This document shows, piece by piece, positions 39,222 through 48,629 of a stretch of DNA of 64,000 nt (its first letter is position 1; each line of letters starts with the position of its first letter). The notes under the pieces were generated by a model that saw nothing but the letters and a program-made list of their open reading frames with translations, did no database searches and was not told the DNA's origin. This stretch comes from Sphingomonas montana (GTDB taxonomy: Bacteria > Pseudomonadota > Alphaproteobacteria > Sphingomonadales > Sphingomonadaceae): NCBI RefSeq assembly GCF_001956315.1, contig NZ_MOLY01000042.1:186001-250000 (forward strand), in the 5' to 3' direction. A program made the translations under genes and the position numbers.

Positions 39222-39436
39222 GTCATCCCGGACTTGGTCCGGGATCCAGAGCTAGAAAAGCTGCGCCCGATGAAGTTTCGTCGTGGCTGTGGCCTCGGCC
39301 TTGCGATCGGGAGCGCGTGATGGAGAAGAGGTTCGCATTCCTCCCGTCCTGCCGTTTGTCCCGAGTAGGGGCTGAGCGACGCCGAAGACCCGTATCGAAG
39401 GATGGGTCCCGCGTTGCATGCATCTGCTTCGATACG
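39222..39436. repeat. repeat-rich gap before the extensin-like gene
   Basis: The 450-bp gap 39099-39548 has no gene. It holds a half copy of the GTCATCCCGGACTTGGTCC repeat (39222-39249). It also holds a separate inverted pair, CGTATCGAAG (39391-39400) and CTTCGATACG (39427-39436), followed by a CGCTACTCGGTCGCTACTCG block. Confidence 0.7.
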
Positions 39437-39548
39437 CGCCGTTGGCGCTACTCGGTCGCTACTCGGCACGAACGCGAAACGGGATGTCGCGATACGTGGA
39501 TGTCGGACGTATCGACGCGTTGAAGTATCGGCGTGAGACAGGCACCCA

Positions 39549-40211
39549 ATGCCGATGCGCATATGGCCGATCCTGTCTCTGCTGGTGCTGGCCGGCTGTA
39601 TCCCTGCGGGGCGCGGGTCGGAGCGGCGGGCGCCGGTGCGGCGGCCGGTTGCTCAGGCCGCATCCACTCTTTCCGACGCAGCCCTGCGGCAATGCCAGGC
39701 CGACCTGCGTCGCGCTGGGGTCTCTTTCCAGGCGTTGCCGGACCGCAGTTTCGGCGGCGGGTGCGATGCGACCGCGGCGGTCAAGCTGGTCGCGATCGGG
39801 ACGCCGGTGACCAATTTGGGGGCGATGCGGTGTCCGCTGGCGCTCGCGTTCAGCCGATGGGTCGCCCAGGTGGCGCAGGTGGAGGCAGAGCGGACGTTCG
39901 GCCAGCCGCTGCGCCGGATCGAGAGTTTCGGCACCTATGCCTGTCGCCCGGTGAACGGGCAGGCGGGCGGCCGATTGTCCGAACATGGCCATGCCAATGC
40001 GGTCGATATCGCCGCGTTCGTGCTGGCGGACGGGACCCGCTTTACCGTCAAGGACGGCTGGGGTGGGGTGGACGACCGCGTGCGGCGCTATCTGCGTGCG
40101 GTGCACGATGCCGGGTGCCGGCGGTTCGGCGTCGTGCTGGGTCCGGACGCGAACGCGTACCACCGCGACCATTTCCATTTCGATATGGCGAGCGGAGGCT
40201 ATTGCCGCTAG
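39549..40211 (+). CDS. extensin family lipoprotein (peptidase-like, D-Ala-D-Ala carboxypeptidase fold)
   Basis: A 220-aa predicted lipoprotein with lipobox LVLAGC at residues 12-17 and an extensin-like C-terminal domain: GGCDATAAVKL, GAMRCPLALAFSRW, IESFGTYACRPVNG and SEHGHANAVDIAAF. The HxxxxxD and late YHRDHFHFD motifs look like a zinc site of the M15-like peptidase superfamily, so an envelope peptidoglycan role is plausible. It is followed 50 bp later by a LOG-family gene. Confidence 0.88.
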   Translation: MPMRIWPILSLLVLAGCIPAGRGSERRAPVRRPVAQAASTLSDAALRQCQADLRRAGVSFQALPDRSFGGGCDATAAVKLVAIGTPVTNLGAMRCPLALAFSRWVAQVAQVEAERTFGQPLRRIESFGTYACRPVNGQAGGRLSEHGHANAVDIAAFVLADGTRFTVKDGWGGVDDRVRRYLRAVHDAGCRRFGVVLGPDANAYHRDHFHFDMASGGYCR

Positions 40212-40261
40212 AAGGACCCGCTTTCGCGCGGGGTCCGCCCTGCGGCCGAGCAGGAATCCGC

Positions 40262-41125
40262 ATGACCGATCGCCACATTCCCAAGCGCGTCTTTTCCCCC
40301 GCCCGCGAAGAGGCGGAGGTCGCATCCAAGCAGATATCTACGCCGCAGACGTCCGATCCGGCCTATCGGCTGGCATTTCAGGACACCGATTTCCTGCTGC
40401 GTGAGGACCTGCGGTCGGTGCGGTTCCAGCTGGAACTGCTGAAGCCCGAGCTGCTGCTGAACGAGGCGGGGATCGGATCGACATTCGTGTTCTACGGATC
40501 GGCGCGCATCCCGGAACCGTCGAAGGCGGCAGCGCTGGTCGAGGCGGCCGGCGACGGGCCACGCGCGAAGGTGGCGGCACGGCTGGCCGAGAAATCGAAA
40601 TATTATGACGAGGCGCGCAAGCTGGCCGCGCTGGCCAGCGGCACTGCGCCTTCGGACGACGGCAAGCGCCAGTTCGTGGTGTGTTCGGGCGGCGGCCCGT
40701 CGATCATGGAAGCCGCCAATCGCGGCGCGGACGATGTCGGCGCCGAGTCGATCGGACTGAACATCGTGCTGCCGTTCGAACAGGCGCCCAACCCCTATGT
40801 GACCCCGAAACTGTCGTTCCAGTTTCACTATTTCGCGCTGCGCAAGATGCATTTCCTGCTGCGTGCGCGGGCGGTGGCGGTGTTCCCGGGTGGGTTCGGC
40901 ACCTTTGACGAGACGTTCGAGCTGCTGACGCTGATCCAGACGGGCAAGGTCACGCCGGTGCCAATCCTGTTCTACGGCCGCGATTTCTGGACGCGGGTGA
41001 TCGATTTCGACGCCCTGGTCGAAGAGGGCGTGATCGGCGCGCAGGATCTGGAGCTGTTCCGCTTCGTCGAGACGGCTGAAGAAGGCTGGGCCGCGGTGCA
41101 GGATTACTGGGCCTCGCGCGGGTAG
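40262..41125 (+). CDS. LOG family protein (nucleoside-monophosphate phosphoribohydrolase type)
   Basis: A 287-aa protein with the signature PGGFGTFDETFE (PGGxGTxxE) and FVVCSGGGPSIMEAANRGA, which form the nucleotide-binding and catalytic site of LOG ('lysine decarboxylase-like') enzymes. These hydrolyse nucleoside 5'-monophosphates to the base and ribose 5-phosphate, and some activate cytokinins. The N-terminal 60 residues are extra compared with the ~190-aa LOG forms. GAGCAGGAA lies upstream of ATG 40262. Confidence 0.9.
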   Translation: MTDRHIPKRVFSPAREEAEVASKQISTPQTSDPAYRLAFQDTDFLLREDLRSVRFQLELLKPELLLNEAGIGSTFVFYGSARIPEPSKAAALVEAAGDGPRAKVAARLAEKSKYYDEARKLAALASGTAPSDDGKRQFVVCSGGGPSIMEAANRGADDVGAESIGLNIVLPFEQAPNPYVTPKLSFQFHYFALRKMHFLLRARAVAVFPGGFGTFDETFELLTLIQTGKVTPVPILFYGRDFWTRVIDFDALVEEGVIGAQDLELFRFVETAEEGWAAVQDYWASRG

Positions 41126-41152
41126 TTTAGCCCTTACGGATCGGGTGTTGTT

Positions 41153-41219
41153 CGTACCCCGGCGCAGGCGGGGCCTAGGTGGAATCGCTTCACCTGGGCT
41201 CGGCCTGCGCCGGGGTACG
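41153..41219. repeat. 67-bp palindrome upstream of the SOS cassette
   Basis: Perfect 17-bp arms CGTACCCCGGCGCAGGC and GCCTGCGCCGGGGTACG flank an imperfect inner stem. It lies between the LOG gene and the LexA box, so it may act as a terminator for the former. Confidence 0.85.
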
Positions 41220-41276
41220 GTCGTTTTGTGCCGGAACGGAACGCCAGCGCCGGTTGACGACGGGAGATAATTGAGA

Positions 41277-41291
41277 GAACATAAAGGGAAC
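41277..41291 (+). promoter_or_regulatory. LexA operator of imuA-imuB-dnaE2
   Basis: GAAC-ATAAAGG-GAAC is an exact match to the alphaproteobacterial SOS box GAAC-N7-GAAC, 17 bp before the imuA ATG. A TTGACG hexamer at 41254-41259 could be the -35 element, with the -10 falling on the operator. Repression by LexA and induction by DNA damage follow from the known behaviour of this cassette. Confidence 0.9.
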
Positions 41292-41308
41292 AAACGAGTC
41301 GTGTTCCC

Positions 41309-42097
41309 ATGTCCAATATTGCCCGAACCGAAAGACTGGATGCGCTGCGCGACAGCGTGCGCGCGATCGAGCGTGGGGGGGCGGGGGCCGAACGACCGCC
41401 CGTGCTGCCGTTCGGCGTGGCCGGAATCGACGAGCGGCTGGCCGATGGCGGGATTGCCGGTGCCGCGTTGCACGAGGCGGCGGGAGCGGACGCCGGGATG
41501 GGCGCGGATGCCGCCGCGACGCTGTTCCTGGCCGGGATCGCGGCGCGGCTGACGGGGCAGGTGCTGTGGGTGCTGAGCCGGCGCGACCTGTTCGCGCCCG
41601 GCCTGCAACAGGCGGGGCTGCCGCCCGACCGGGTGATCTATGCCGAGACGGGGCAGGACGCCGACACGCTGGCGGTGATGGAGGAGGGGTTGCGCCACGG
41701 ATCGCTGGCCGCGGTGATCGGCGAGGTGGGCCGGGCCGGGCTGACCGCGACGCGCCGGTTGCAGCTGGCGGCGGAGGCAGGCGGCACGACCGCGCTGCTG
41801 CTGCGTCGTTGGAAACGGTCCGGCGCCGACCCGCTGGCCGAACCGTCGGCGGCGGCGACCCGCTGGAAACTGGCCCCCGCGCCGTCCGCACCGCTGCCGG
41901 TGGCGGGGATCGGCCGGGCGCGCTGGCAGCTCTCGCTCGTCCGCCAGCGTGGCGGCGATATCTTCGACTGGACGGTGGAGGCCAATGATGCAGCGGGTCG
42001 TCTCGCTCTACCTGCCGGAATTCGCGATCGAGCGGGTGCGGCGGATCGATCTGCGGACCGGGGGGCAGGCCGGGCAGGTAGGCGTGTCGCCGCCTGA
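41309..42097 (+). CDS. imuA: ImuA family protein (SOS mutagenesis, RecA-like)
   Basis: First gene of the damage-inducible mutagenesis cassette; ImuA is a RecA-like accessory protein that works with ImuB and DnaE2 in translesion synthesis. The 262-aa product has the family core VLPFGVAGIDERLADGGIAG and HEAAGADAGMGADAAATLFL, then VLWVLSRRDLFAPGLQQAGL. The C-terminal 30 residues are Arg/Ala-rich and overlap imuB by about 110 bp in another frame, so its natural end may once have been shorter. Confidence 0.9.
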   Translation: MSNIARTERLDALRDSVRAIERGGAGAERPPVLPFGVAGIDERLADGGIAGAALHEAAGADAGMGADAAATLFLAGIAARLTGQVLWVLSRRDLFAPGLQQAGLPPDRVIYAETGQDADTLAVMEEGLRHGSLAAVIGEVGRAGLTATRRLQLAAEAGGTTALLLRRWKRSGADPLAEPSAAATRWKLAPAPSAPLPVAGIGRARWQLSLVRQRGGDIFDWTVEANDAAGRLALPAGIRDRAGAADRSADRGAGRAGRRVAA

Positions 42098-44633
42098 AGC
42101 AGCCACCTTGCCGCCCGCCGAGCCGCGCGGGGAAGGCTGGCGCCCCGGCGCACGCTGGGCCCGCAACAGCGGCGACCGGGTGCGCGACAAGCAGGCGGTG
42201 GTCGACGCGATCGCCACGCTGCCCGCGCACCAGCGCCCGCCGATGCGGGAACTGGGCCGCCGCTCCGAAGCTGCGCCGATGCCGTTCCGTGCGATGCCGC
42301 GCGACGAGGCGGGGGGGCTGCGCTGTTCGACTATGTTCGGGGCGGACGTTCCGGTGTTGCAGGCGTCACCGCGTGGAATGGCCGTATCTGGTGGCGCACG
42401 CGCCGGCCCGGCCCCTACCGTCGTGACAATGGATCCCAGCGTCCGCCGGGATGACGGGGAAAAGGGTAGCGACCCTTCTGCTGGCATCGACGATGTTCGG
42501 GAGCGGGTAGCGCTTTCTAGGCACCGGCATCCCGAACCCGATCCGAAATCCAGGGACGCGGGGGGCAGCGTTTGTGGCTCTGGATCCCGGATCAAGTCCG
42601 GGATGACGGTGGCGGGGGGTGGCGCCTCGCCTTCGTCATCCCGGCGTCCGCCGGGATCCATTATCACTCCGGTGGAAGCTGTATCCAACGTCGTAACGAT
42701 GGGTACTCATGCCTGCGGAATTGGCAGTCCGTCTGCGAAGACCGCTTGTGATTTGAAGCAGATGACGGGGAGCGGAACGGGTGTTCCGGCATTGCAGGCG
42801 CCCTCGTATGGAATGGCTGTATCTGGTGTCGCACGCGCCGGCCTGACCTCCACCGCAGTAATAATGGATCCCAGCGTCCGCCGGGATGACGGGGGAGAGG
42901 GGGGCGGTCCTTCTGCTGGCTGTGCTCGGGGGCGGGTAACGCCTCTCCCAGATCGTCATCCCGGACTTGAGCCAGAATCCAGGGACGCTGGAGACAGTTT
43001 TTATGGCTCCGGGTCCGGGATCATGGATGCCCGTATCCGCGGGAAGGACGGGCGCGGGGTAACCGCCGTTGTCGCGCGGCCCGGTTATGACCGTGAAGGG
43101 GCGTTCTGGCAGACGGGGCGCGAACTGGGCGGTATCGTGAAACGTGTCGTGGATCGATCGTCCGGCATCGCCGCAGCAGCAGCCCGAACTTCCGATGTGG
43201 CCATCCCGCTCATCCTGACCGTGCGGGATGGCACGCGCGTGGTGGTGGGGCATGCGTGTCCGGCGGCGCGGGCGCTGGGCATCCGGGTGGGGATGGCGAC
43301 GACGATGGCGCGCGCGATGGTGCCCGCGCTGGACGTGCGCGATGCCGATCCGGGCGGCGTGGCGGCCGACCTGCACCGGCTGGCGCTGTTCGCGCTCCGC
43401 CGCTGGACGCCGGGCGTGGCGGTGTCGGATGCGGACGGATTGTGGATCGACCTGTCGGGTGTCGCGCATCTGCACGGGGGGGAGGCGCGGTTCTGCCGGC
43501 GGGTGCTGCGCTTCTGCGCGCGGCTGGGCTTTACCGCGCGGATCGCGGTGGCGGGCACGGCGGGGGCGGCGCATGCGCTGACGCGGTTCGGCGGGCATGC
43601 CGCGCCGATGCTGGAAAGCGGGGCGGAGGCCGAGGCGCTGGCCCCGCTGCCGATCGACGCGCTCAGGATCGATCCTGCCGCCGCCGACCGGTTGCGGCGG
43701 CTGGGCGTGGAGACGGTGGGCGACCTGATCGCGATGCCGCGCGCGCCGCTGAACCGGCGGTTCGGGGCGACCGTGCTGCGCCGGCTGGACCAGGCGCTGG
43801 GCCGCGTGGCGGAACCGATCGTGCCGGTGGTGGCGCAGGCGGTGCCGTTCGCACGGTTGCGGCTGGTGGAGCCGATCGCGACGGCGGACGCGATCGCGCA
43901 GGTGATCGGCGACCTGCTGGCGTTGCTGGTGGTGGAACTGGCGGCGCGGGGGCTGGGCGCACGACGGCTGGAACTGCGGTGTGAGCGGGTCGACGGGCAG
44001 GCGCAAATGGTGCGCGCCGGCACCGCGCGGCCGAACCGCGACGCCGCGCATCTGGCGCGACTGCTGGTGCCGAAGATCGAGACGATCGACCCCGGTTTCG
44101 GCATCGACGCGATGACGATCCGCGCGGTGGCGAGCGAACCGCTGGGCGCGACGGCGATCACGACGATCGGTGAGGATGCCGCGCCGGACCTGACGATCCT
44201 GGTCGACCTGGTGGCCGGGCGGGTGGGCACGCATCGGCTGTTCCGGATCGGGGCGGTGGAAAGCGACGTTCCGGAACGTGCGCATGCCCGCGCCGCGCCG
44301 CTGTCCCCGCCGGCGGCCTGGCCTGCCGCATGGCCGCGCCCGGTGCGGTTGCTCGATCCGCCGCAGCGGCTGGATCATGTGACTGCGCTGCTGCCCGACC
44401 ATGCGCCGCGCCGGTTCAGTTGCCGCGGCCATGTTCATGACGTCGCGCATGGCGACGGCCCGGAACGGATCTATGGCGAATGGTGGCGGCGCGCGGGCGA
44501 AGCGGACGCGGTGCGTGACTATTTCCAGGTCGAGGACGCGAGCGGCGCCCGCTACTGGATTTTCCGCCGCGGCGACGGGGTGGACGGCCGCACCGGCGAC
44601 ATGAGCTGGCACATGCACGGGGTGTTCGCGTGA
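41985..44633 (+). CDS. imuB: ImuB family Y-family DNA polymerase-like protein with a repeat-derived insertion
   Basis: ImuB is a catalytically inactive Y-family polymerase homologue that tethers DnaE2 to the sliding clamp. Start ATG 41985 (or 41988) follows GGTGGAGG. Residues 1-15 (QRVVSLYLPEFAIERV) and about 405-880 match the family: VRDGTRVVVGHACPAARALG, DADGLWIDLSGVAHLHGGEA, LRRLGVETVGDLIAMPRAPL. Between them, residues ~115-360 are encoded by dispersed repeats and look like no known domain (twice DPSVRRDDG, RHPGLEPESRDAG-like stretches). The protein is 882 aa where relatives are near 500. The frame is intact throughout. Confidence 0.88.
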   Translation: MMQRVVSLYLPEFAIERVRRIDLRTGGQAGQVGVSPPEAATLPPAEPRGEGWRPGARWARNSGDRVRDKQAVVDAIATLPAHQRPPMRELGRRSEAAPMPFRAMPRDEAGGLRCSTMFGADVPVLQASPRGMAVSGGARAGPAPTVVTMDPSVRRDDGEKGSDPSAGIDDVRERVALSRHRHPEPDPKSRDAGGSVCGSGSRIKSGMTVAGGGASPSSSRRPPGSIITPVEAVSNVVTMGTHACGIGSPSAKTACDLKQMTGSGTGVPALQAPSYGMAVSGVARAGLTSTAVIMDPSVRRDDGGEGGGPSAGCARGRVTPLPDRHPGLEPESRDAGDSFYGSGSGIMDARIRGKDGRGVTAVVARPGYDREGAFWQTGRELGGIVKRVVDRSSGIAAAAARTSDVAIPLILTVRDGTRVVVGHACPAARALGIRVGMATTMARAMVPALDVRDADPGGVAADLHRLALFALRRWTPGVAVSDADGLWIDLSGVAHLHGGEARFCRRVLRFCARLGFTARIAVAGTAGAAHALTRFGGHAAPMLESGAEAEALAPLPIDALRIDPAAADRLRRLGVETVGDLIAMPRAPLNRRFGATVLRRLDQALGRVAEPIVPVVAQAVPFARLRLVEPIATADAIAQVIGDLLALLVVELAARGLGARRLELRCERVDGQAQMVRAGTARPNRDAAHLARLLVPKIETIDPGFGIDAMTIRAVASEPLGATAITTIGEDAAPDLTILVDLVAGRVGTHRLFRIGAVESDVPERAHARAAPLSPPAAWPAAWPRPVRLLDPPQRLDHVTALLPDHAPRRFSCRGHVHDVAHGDGPERIYGEWWRRAGEADAVRDYFQVEDASGARYWIFRRGDGVDGRTGDMSWHMHGVFA
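42429..43030. repeat. cluster of dispersed repeats inside imuB
   Basis: Short hairpins GGATCCCAGCGTCCGCCGGG occur at 42431 and again near 42866. A facing copy, CATCCCGGCGTCCGCCGGGA, occurs near 42637. Two longer GGGACGC...GGATCCCGGATCAAG-type units lie at 42528-42607 and 42953-43030. The blocks around 42340-42600 and 42770-43040 are diverged copies of each other (VLQASPRGMAVSGGARAG versus ALQAPSYGMAVSGVARAG in translation), so a repeat-bearing segment was duplicated. Confidence 0.8.
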
Positions 44634-44769
44634 GGGCGGCGGCGGGCGGATGTTTTTGCTCACCCGCGAGGACGGGTTGGACGCACGGGCCTGTCGGGCA
44701 TCGGAGCCCGACGGGTGCGTCGGGACGGCATTCGCTATCGACGCGTCCGGTGAAAGGGCTCTCATCCGC

Positions 44770-44848
44770 CATCCCGGAGCGGGTCCGGGAACCAGAGTTT
44801 CGCGCACCGCACCTGCGTCCCTGGATCCTGGATCAGGTCCGGGATGAC
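44770..44848. repeat. dispersed inverted repeat between imuB and dnaE2
   Basis: The 325-bp gap 44634-44958 has no gene. CATCCCGGAGCGGGTCCGGG at 44770 is mirrored by CCTGGATCAGGTCCGGGATG ending at 44848. A second inverted pair around 44690-44725 (CCTGTCGGGCATCGG / CCCGACGGGTGCGTCGGG) is imperfect. Confidence 0.75.
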
Positions 44849-44958
44849 GTGGGGGGTTGGGGCGCGGACCTGTTTCGGCTTCGGGCGGGGTGGATCGGAT
44901 CTGTCCACATGTCGCGGTTCGGTTGGTGTCCGGCCGCGGGGTCGGGTTCCATGATGCG

Positions 44959-47900
44959 ATGGCGCCGCGTCCTGTGACCGCCGTGGACTATGCCGAGTTG
45001 CAGGTGACGACGCATTTCAGTTTCCTGCGCGGCGTGTCGAGCGCGGAGATGTTGTTCACGGCGGCGGCGAACCTGGGGATTGCGGCGCTGGGGATCGTCG
45101 ACCGCAATTCGGTGGCGGGCATCGTGCGGGCGTGGGAGGCGGCGCGGACCACCGGCGTGCGCTTGCTGCCGGGATGTCGGATCGACCTGGACAGCGGGGA
45201 GAGCGTGCTGGTGTGGCCGCAGGACCGCGCGGGCTGGTCGCGGCTGACGCGGATGCTGTCGGCGGGGCGGGTGTCGGAACCGGTGGAGGGGCGGTGGCTG
45301 GGCAAGGCGCCGTGCCGGATCGGGTGGGACGATCTAGGGACTTGGAGCGAGGGGCTGATCGGTGCGCTGGTGATGGACCGGACGGACGAGGATGCCGCGC
45401 GGGCGCTGGGGCGGATGCGCGACCTGTTCGGTGACCGCGCCTATGCGGCGACCGGATATTGGCGGCGGCCGGGCGACATCGCGCGGATCGACGCGATCGA
45501 CGGCATGGCGCGTGCCGCCGGGGTGACGCCGGTAGCGACCGGCGACGTGCTGTATGCCGCGCCCGATGAGCGGATGTTGCAGGACGTGGTGACCGCGATC
45601 CGCGAGGGGACGACGATCGACGCGCTGGGGTTCCGCCGGGAGCGGCATGCTGATCGCCACATGAAGAGCGCGGCCGAGATGACGCGGCTGTTCCGCCGCT
45701 GGCCGCATATGATCGCCGCGACGACCGAGGTGGTCGGACGATGCGATTTCTCGCTGGATCAGTTACGGTATCAATATCCGACCGAGGCGACGCCGGGCAT
45801 GACGGCGCAGGCGACGCTGGTGTCGCGGTTGCGCGCGGCGGAGGCCGAGCGATTTCCGGAAGGGCTGGGGGCGGAGTATCAGACGCAGATCGCGCACGAA
45901 CTGGAGCTGATCGAGCAGCAGGGCTACGCCCCCTATTTCCTGACGGTGAACGCGATCGTGGCGTTCGCGCGCGGGGCCGGCATCCTGTGCCAGGGGCGCG
46001 GGAGTGCGGCCAATTCGCTGGTCTGCTACATCCTGGGCATCACGTCGATCGACCCGATCAAGCATACCCTGTTGTTCGAACGGTTCATTTCGGGGGAGCG
46101 CAACGAGCCGCCCGACATCGACGTCGATTTCGAACATGAACGGCGCGAGGAAGTGATCCAGTGGATCTACGAAACCTACGGCCACCATCATGCCGCGCTG
46201 ACCGCGGTGGTGACGCGGTTTCGCGCGCGCGGGGCGGTGCGCGAGGTGGGCAAGGCGCTGGGTTTGCCGGAGGACCTGACTGCGGCGCTGGCGGGGCAGG
46301 TATGGGGGTGGTCCGCGGAAGGGGTGGGGGAAAAGCATGTCGAGGCGCTGAACCTGGATGCGGGTAATCAGCGGATCGCGCTGACGCTGGAGCTGGCGCG
46401 GCGGCTGATCGGGACGCCGCGGCATCTGTCGCAGCATCCGGGCGGGTTCGTGCTGACGCAGGATCGGCTGGACGATCTGGTGCCGATCGCACCCGCCGCG
46501 ATGGCGGACCGCCGCGTGATCGAATGGGACAAGGACGATATCGAGACGCTGAAGTTCATGAAGGTCGACATATTGGGGCTGGGGATGCTCGGCTGCATGC
46601 GGCGCGCGTTTGACCTGCTGGAGAACAAGACGGGGGAGCGGCTCGATCTGGCGTCGCCCGTGATGCAGGAGGATTGCACCAAAACATTCGCAATGATCTC
46701 GCGTGCCGACACGCTGGGCACGTTCCAGATCGAAAGCCGCGCGCAGATGAGCATGCTGCCGCGGCTGAAGCCCAAGGAATTCTACGACATCGTGATCCAG
46801 GTCGCGATCGTGCGGCCCGGCCCGATCCAGGGAGACATGGTGCACCCCTATCTGCGCCGGCGGGAGGGCAAGGAGCAGCCGGAATATCCCAAACCCGAGC
46901 TTGAGGCCGTGTTGAAGAAGACGTTCGGCGTACCGCTGTTCCAGGAACAGGCGATGAAGGTGGCGATGGTCGGCGCGCAGTTCACGGCCGCGGAGGCGGA
47001 CGGCCTGCGCCGCGCGATGGCGACGTTCAAGATGACCGGCGGGGTCAGCCATTACATGGACAAGATGATCGAGGGGATGGTGGCGAACGGCTATGCCCGC
47101 GAGTTCGCGGAGCGCACGTTCAAGCAGATCGAGGGGTTCGGGAGCTACGGGTTTCCGGAGAGCCACGCGGCGTCGTTCGCGAAGATCGCCTATGCGTCGT
47201 CGTGGATGAAGTGCCATCATCCGGACGTGTTCTGTTGCGCGCTGCTGAATGCGCAGCCGATGGGGTTTTATGCGCCGGCGCAAATCGTGCGGGATGCGCG
47301 CGACCACGGCGTGCGCGTGCTGCCGCCGTGCGTGAATGCGAGCCGATGGGATACGGTGATGGTGGGGGAGGAGCGTGCTCCCTCTCTCCTTCTGGAAGAG
47401 GATCGGGGTGGGGGGCTTGGCTTGAGGGAACCATCTTCCCAAGCCATCGCCCCCCACCCAACCCTCCCCCCGGTGGGGGAAGGGCTTTTGGGCTTCTCTG
47501 AGGAGCGGCCTTCTCAGGGCACTCCAAAGAGGGGGGTGTGTATGTCGCCGCTGCGCTTAGGTCTGCGCCTAGTCGCGGGTCTGTCGAACAGCCACGCGGC
47601 GGCGATCGTGGCGGCGCGGGGGGAGGTGCCGTTCACGTCGATCGAGGATGTGTGGAAGCGGTCGGGCGTGCCGGTGGCGGCGCTGGAGAAGCTGGCGGCG
47701 GCGGATGCGTTCGCCGGGCTGGGGCATGACCGGCGGCAGGCGTTGTGGCGGGTGCGTGGCCTTGGCGAGGCGCCGCTGCCGCTGTTCGCGCATGCCGACG
47801 CGCGGGAGGAAGGGCGCGAGCCGACGGTCGTGCTGCGCACGATGAGCGAGGGGCGCGAGGTGGTGGAGGATTACCGCACGCTGCAACTGTCGCTGCGCGC

Positions 47901-48414
47901 GCATCCGCTGAGTTTCCTGCGCGAAGAATATCGCCGGCGGGGCTTGCGTACCTGTGCCGAGCTGGACCGGGTCCGCGACGGAACGCCGGTGGAGGTGGCG
48001 GGCATCATCCTGATCCGCCAGAAACCGGGCAGCGCCAAGGGTGTGCTGTTCCTGACGATCGAGGACGAGACCGGGATCGCCAACGGCATATTGTGGCCGC
48101 ACAAGTTCGAAGCGCAGCGCCGCACCGTCCTGTCCGCCGCGATGATCGGCATCCGCGGGCGCGTGCAGCGCGAAGGCACGGTGATCCACGTGATCGCCGA
48201 CCGGATCATGGACTATACCGACGATCTGCGTTCGGTGGGCGAGATGGCGTTTCCGCACCGGCCGGGGCCGGGCGACGGCGCGACGCACCCGGGCGCGCCC
48301 GACCGCGGCGACGCGGGCTGGACGCCGAAAGGACGGCGCGACTATCACCGCCCGTTCCGCGACGGGGCCGATCCGGAAGAGGTGATCCGGGTGCAGACGC
48401 GGGACTTTCGTTAG
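44959..48414 (+). CDS. dnaE2: error-prone DNA polymerase DnaE2 with a repeat-derived insertion
   Basis: C-family polymerase for damage-induced translesion synthesis. The 1,151-aa product has the PHP domain at the N-terminus ([20 protein letters not shown]), the catalytic Asp motif [16 protein letters not shown] near 384-399, [31 protein letters not shown], and a C-terminal OB fold ([20 protein letters not shown]). ATG 44959 is chosen over longer frames because it begins close to the conserved start. Residues about 804-860 are an Ala/Pro/Gly-rich insertion coded by a dispersed repeat between [12 protein letters not shown] and [20 protein letters not shown], the C-terminal helix-hairpin-helix region. 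It is last in the SOS cassette. Confidence 0.95.
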   Translation: MAPRPVTAVDYAELQVTTHFSFLRGVSSAEMLFTAAANLGIAALGIVDRNSVAGIVRAWEAARTTGVRLLPGCRIDLDSGESVLVWPQDRAGWSRLTRMLSAGRVSEPVEGRWLGKAPCRIGWDDLGTWSEGLIGALVMDRTDEDAARALGRMRDLFGDRAYAATGYWRRPGDIARIDAIDGMARAAGVTPVATGDVLYAAPDERMLQDVVTAIREGTTIDALGFRRERHADRHMKSAAEMTRLFRRWPHMIAATTEVVGRCDFSLDQLRYQYPTEATPGMTAQATLVSRLRAAEAERFPEGLGAEYQTQIAHELELIEQQGYAPYFLTVNAIVAFARGAGILCQGRGSAANSLVCYILGITSIDPIKHTLLFERFISGERNEPPDIDVDFEHERREEVIQWIYETYGHHHAALTAVVTRFRARGAVREVGKALGLPEDLTAALAGQVWGWSAEGVGEKHVEALNLDAGNQRIALTLELARRLIGTPRHLSQHPGGFVLTQDRLDDLVPIAPAAMADRRVIEWDKDDIETLKFMKVDILGLGMLGCMRRAFDLLENKTGERLDLASPVMQEDCTKTFAMISRADTLGTFQIESRAQMSMLPRLKPKEFYDIVIQVAIVRPGPIQGDMVHPYLRRREGKEQPEYPKPELEAVLKKTFGVPLFQEQAMKVAMVGAQFTAAEADGLRRAMATFKMTGGVSHYMDKMIEGMVANGYAREFAERTFKQIEGFGSYGFPESHAASFAKIAYASSWMKCHHPDVFCCALLNAQPMGFYAPAQIVRDARDHGVRVLPPCVNASRWDTVMVGEERAPSLLLEEDRGGGLGLREPSSQAIAPHPTLPPVGEGLLGFSEERPSQGTPKRGVCMSPLRLGLRLVAGLSNSHAAAIVAARGEVPFTSIEDVWKRSGVPVAALEKLAAADAFAGLGHDRRQALWRVRGLGEAPLPLFAHADAREEGREPTVVLRTMSEGREVVEDYRTLQLSLRAHPLSFLREEYRRRGLRTCAELDRVRDGTPVEVAGIILIRQKPGSAKGVLFLTIEDETGIANGILWPHKFEAQRRTVLSAAMIGIRGRVQREGTVIHVIADRIMDYTDDLRSVGEMAFPHRPGPGDGATHPGAPDRGDAGWTPKGRRDYHRPFRDGADPEEVIRVQTRDFR
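47380..47484. repeat. paired inverted GGGGTGGGGGG / CCCCCCACCC element inside dnaE2
   Basis: CTTCTGGAAGAGGATCGGGG leads into GTGGGGGGCTTGG, then a spacer, then CCAAGCCATCGCCCCCCACC, AACCCTCCCC and GGTGGGGGAAGGGC. This is the same two-unit arrangement as in ccmAB (19658-19770). It lies in frame and adds about 35 of the roughly 55 extra residues. Confidence 0.85.
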
Positions 48415-48424
48415 AGAGTGGGGC

Positions 48425-48535
48425 CTGCGCACCGACCGGCGCTCAGGACAGGCTTCGACAGCGGCTCAGCCCCTCCGCAGGACTAACGGGTAGGGTGGGC
48501 TCGGCAGGAATGGCGCTTCTTCCGAACCGAACGGG
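48425..48535. repeat. diverged palindromic repeat after dnaE2
   Basis: The gap 48415-48629 contains GCGCTCAGGACAGGCTTCGACAGC and later CTTCCGAACCGAACGGG, fragments of the TTCGA-type repeat family seen at 18866. No gene is evident. Confidence 0.5.
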
Positions 48536-48629
48536 TGGTGTGATGGAGGGCGCCAAAGTCCCGTCTGGCTCACACATCGAGCCGGCATCATCACTTTCGT
48601 TGCGCTCCATGACCGCGTAAACGGCGGAG

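Noticed and set aside
42400-43050. Possible CRISPR array because short repeats recur within imuB
   Set aside because: Repeats differ in length and direction, spacing is irregular, there are no unique equal spacers and no cas genes; they are dispersed palindromes inside a coding frame.
44917-44931. Second LexA box before dnaE2 (GTTC-N7-GTCC)
   Set aside because: One half-site is mismatched, and an exact box already serves the cassette at 41277; could be chance in GC-rich DNA.
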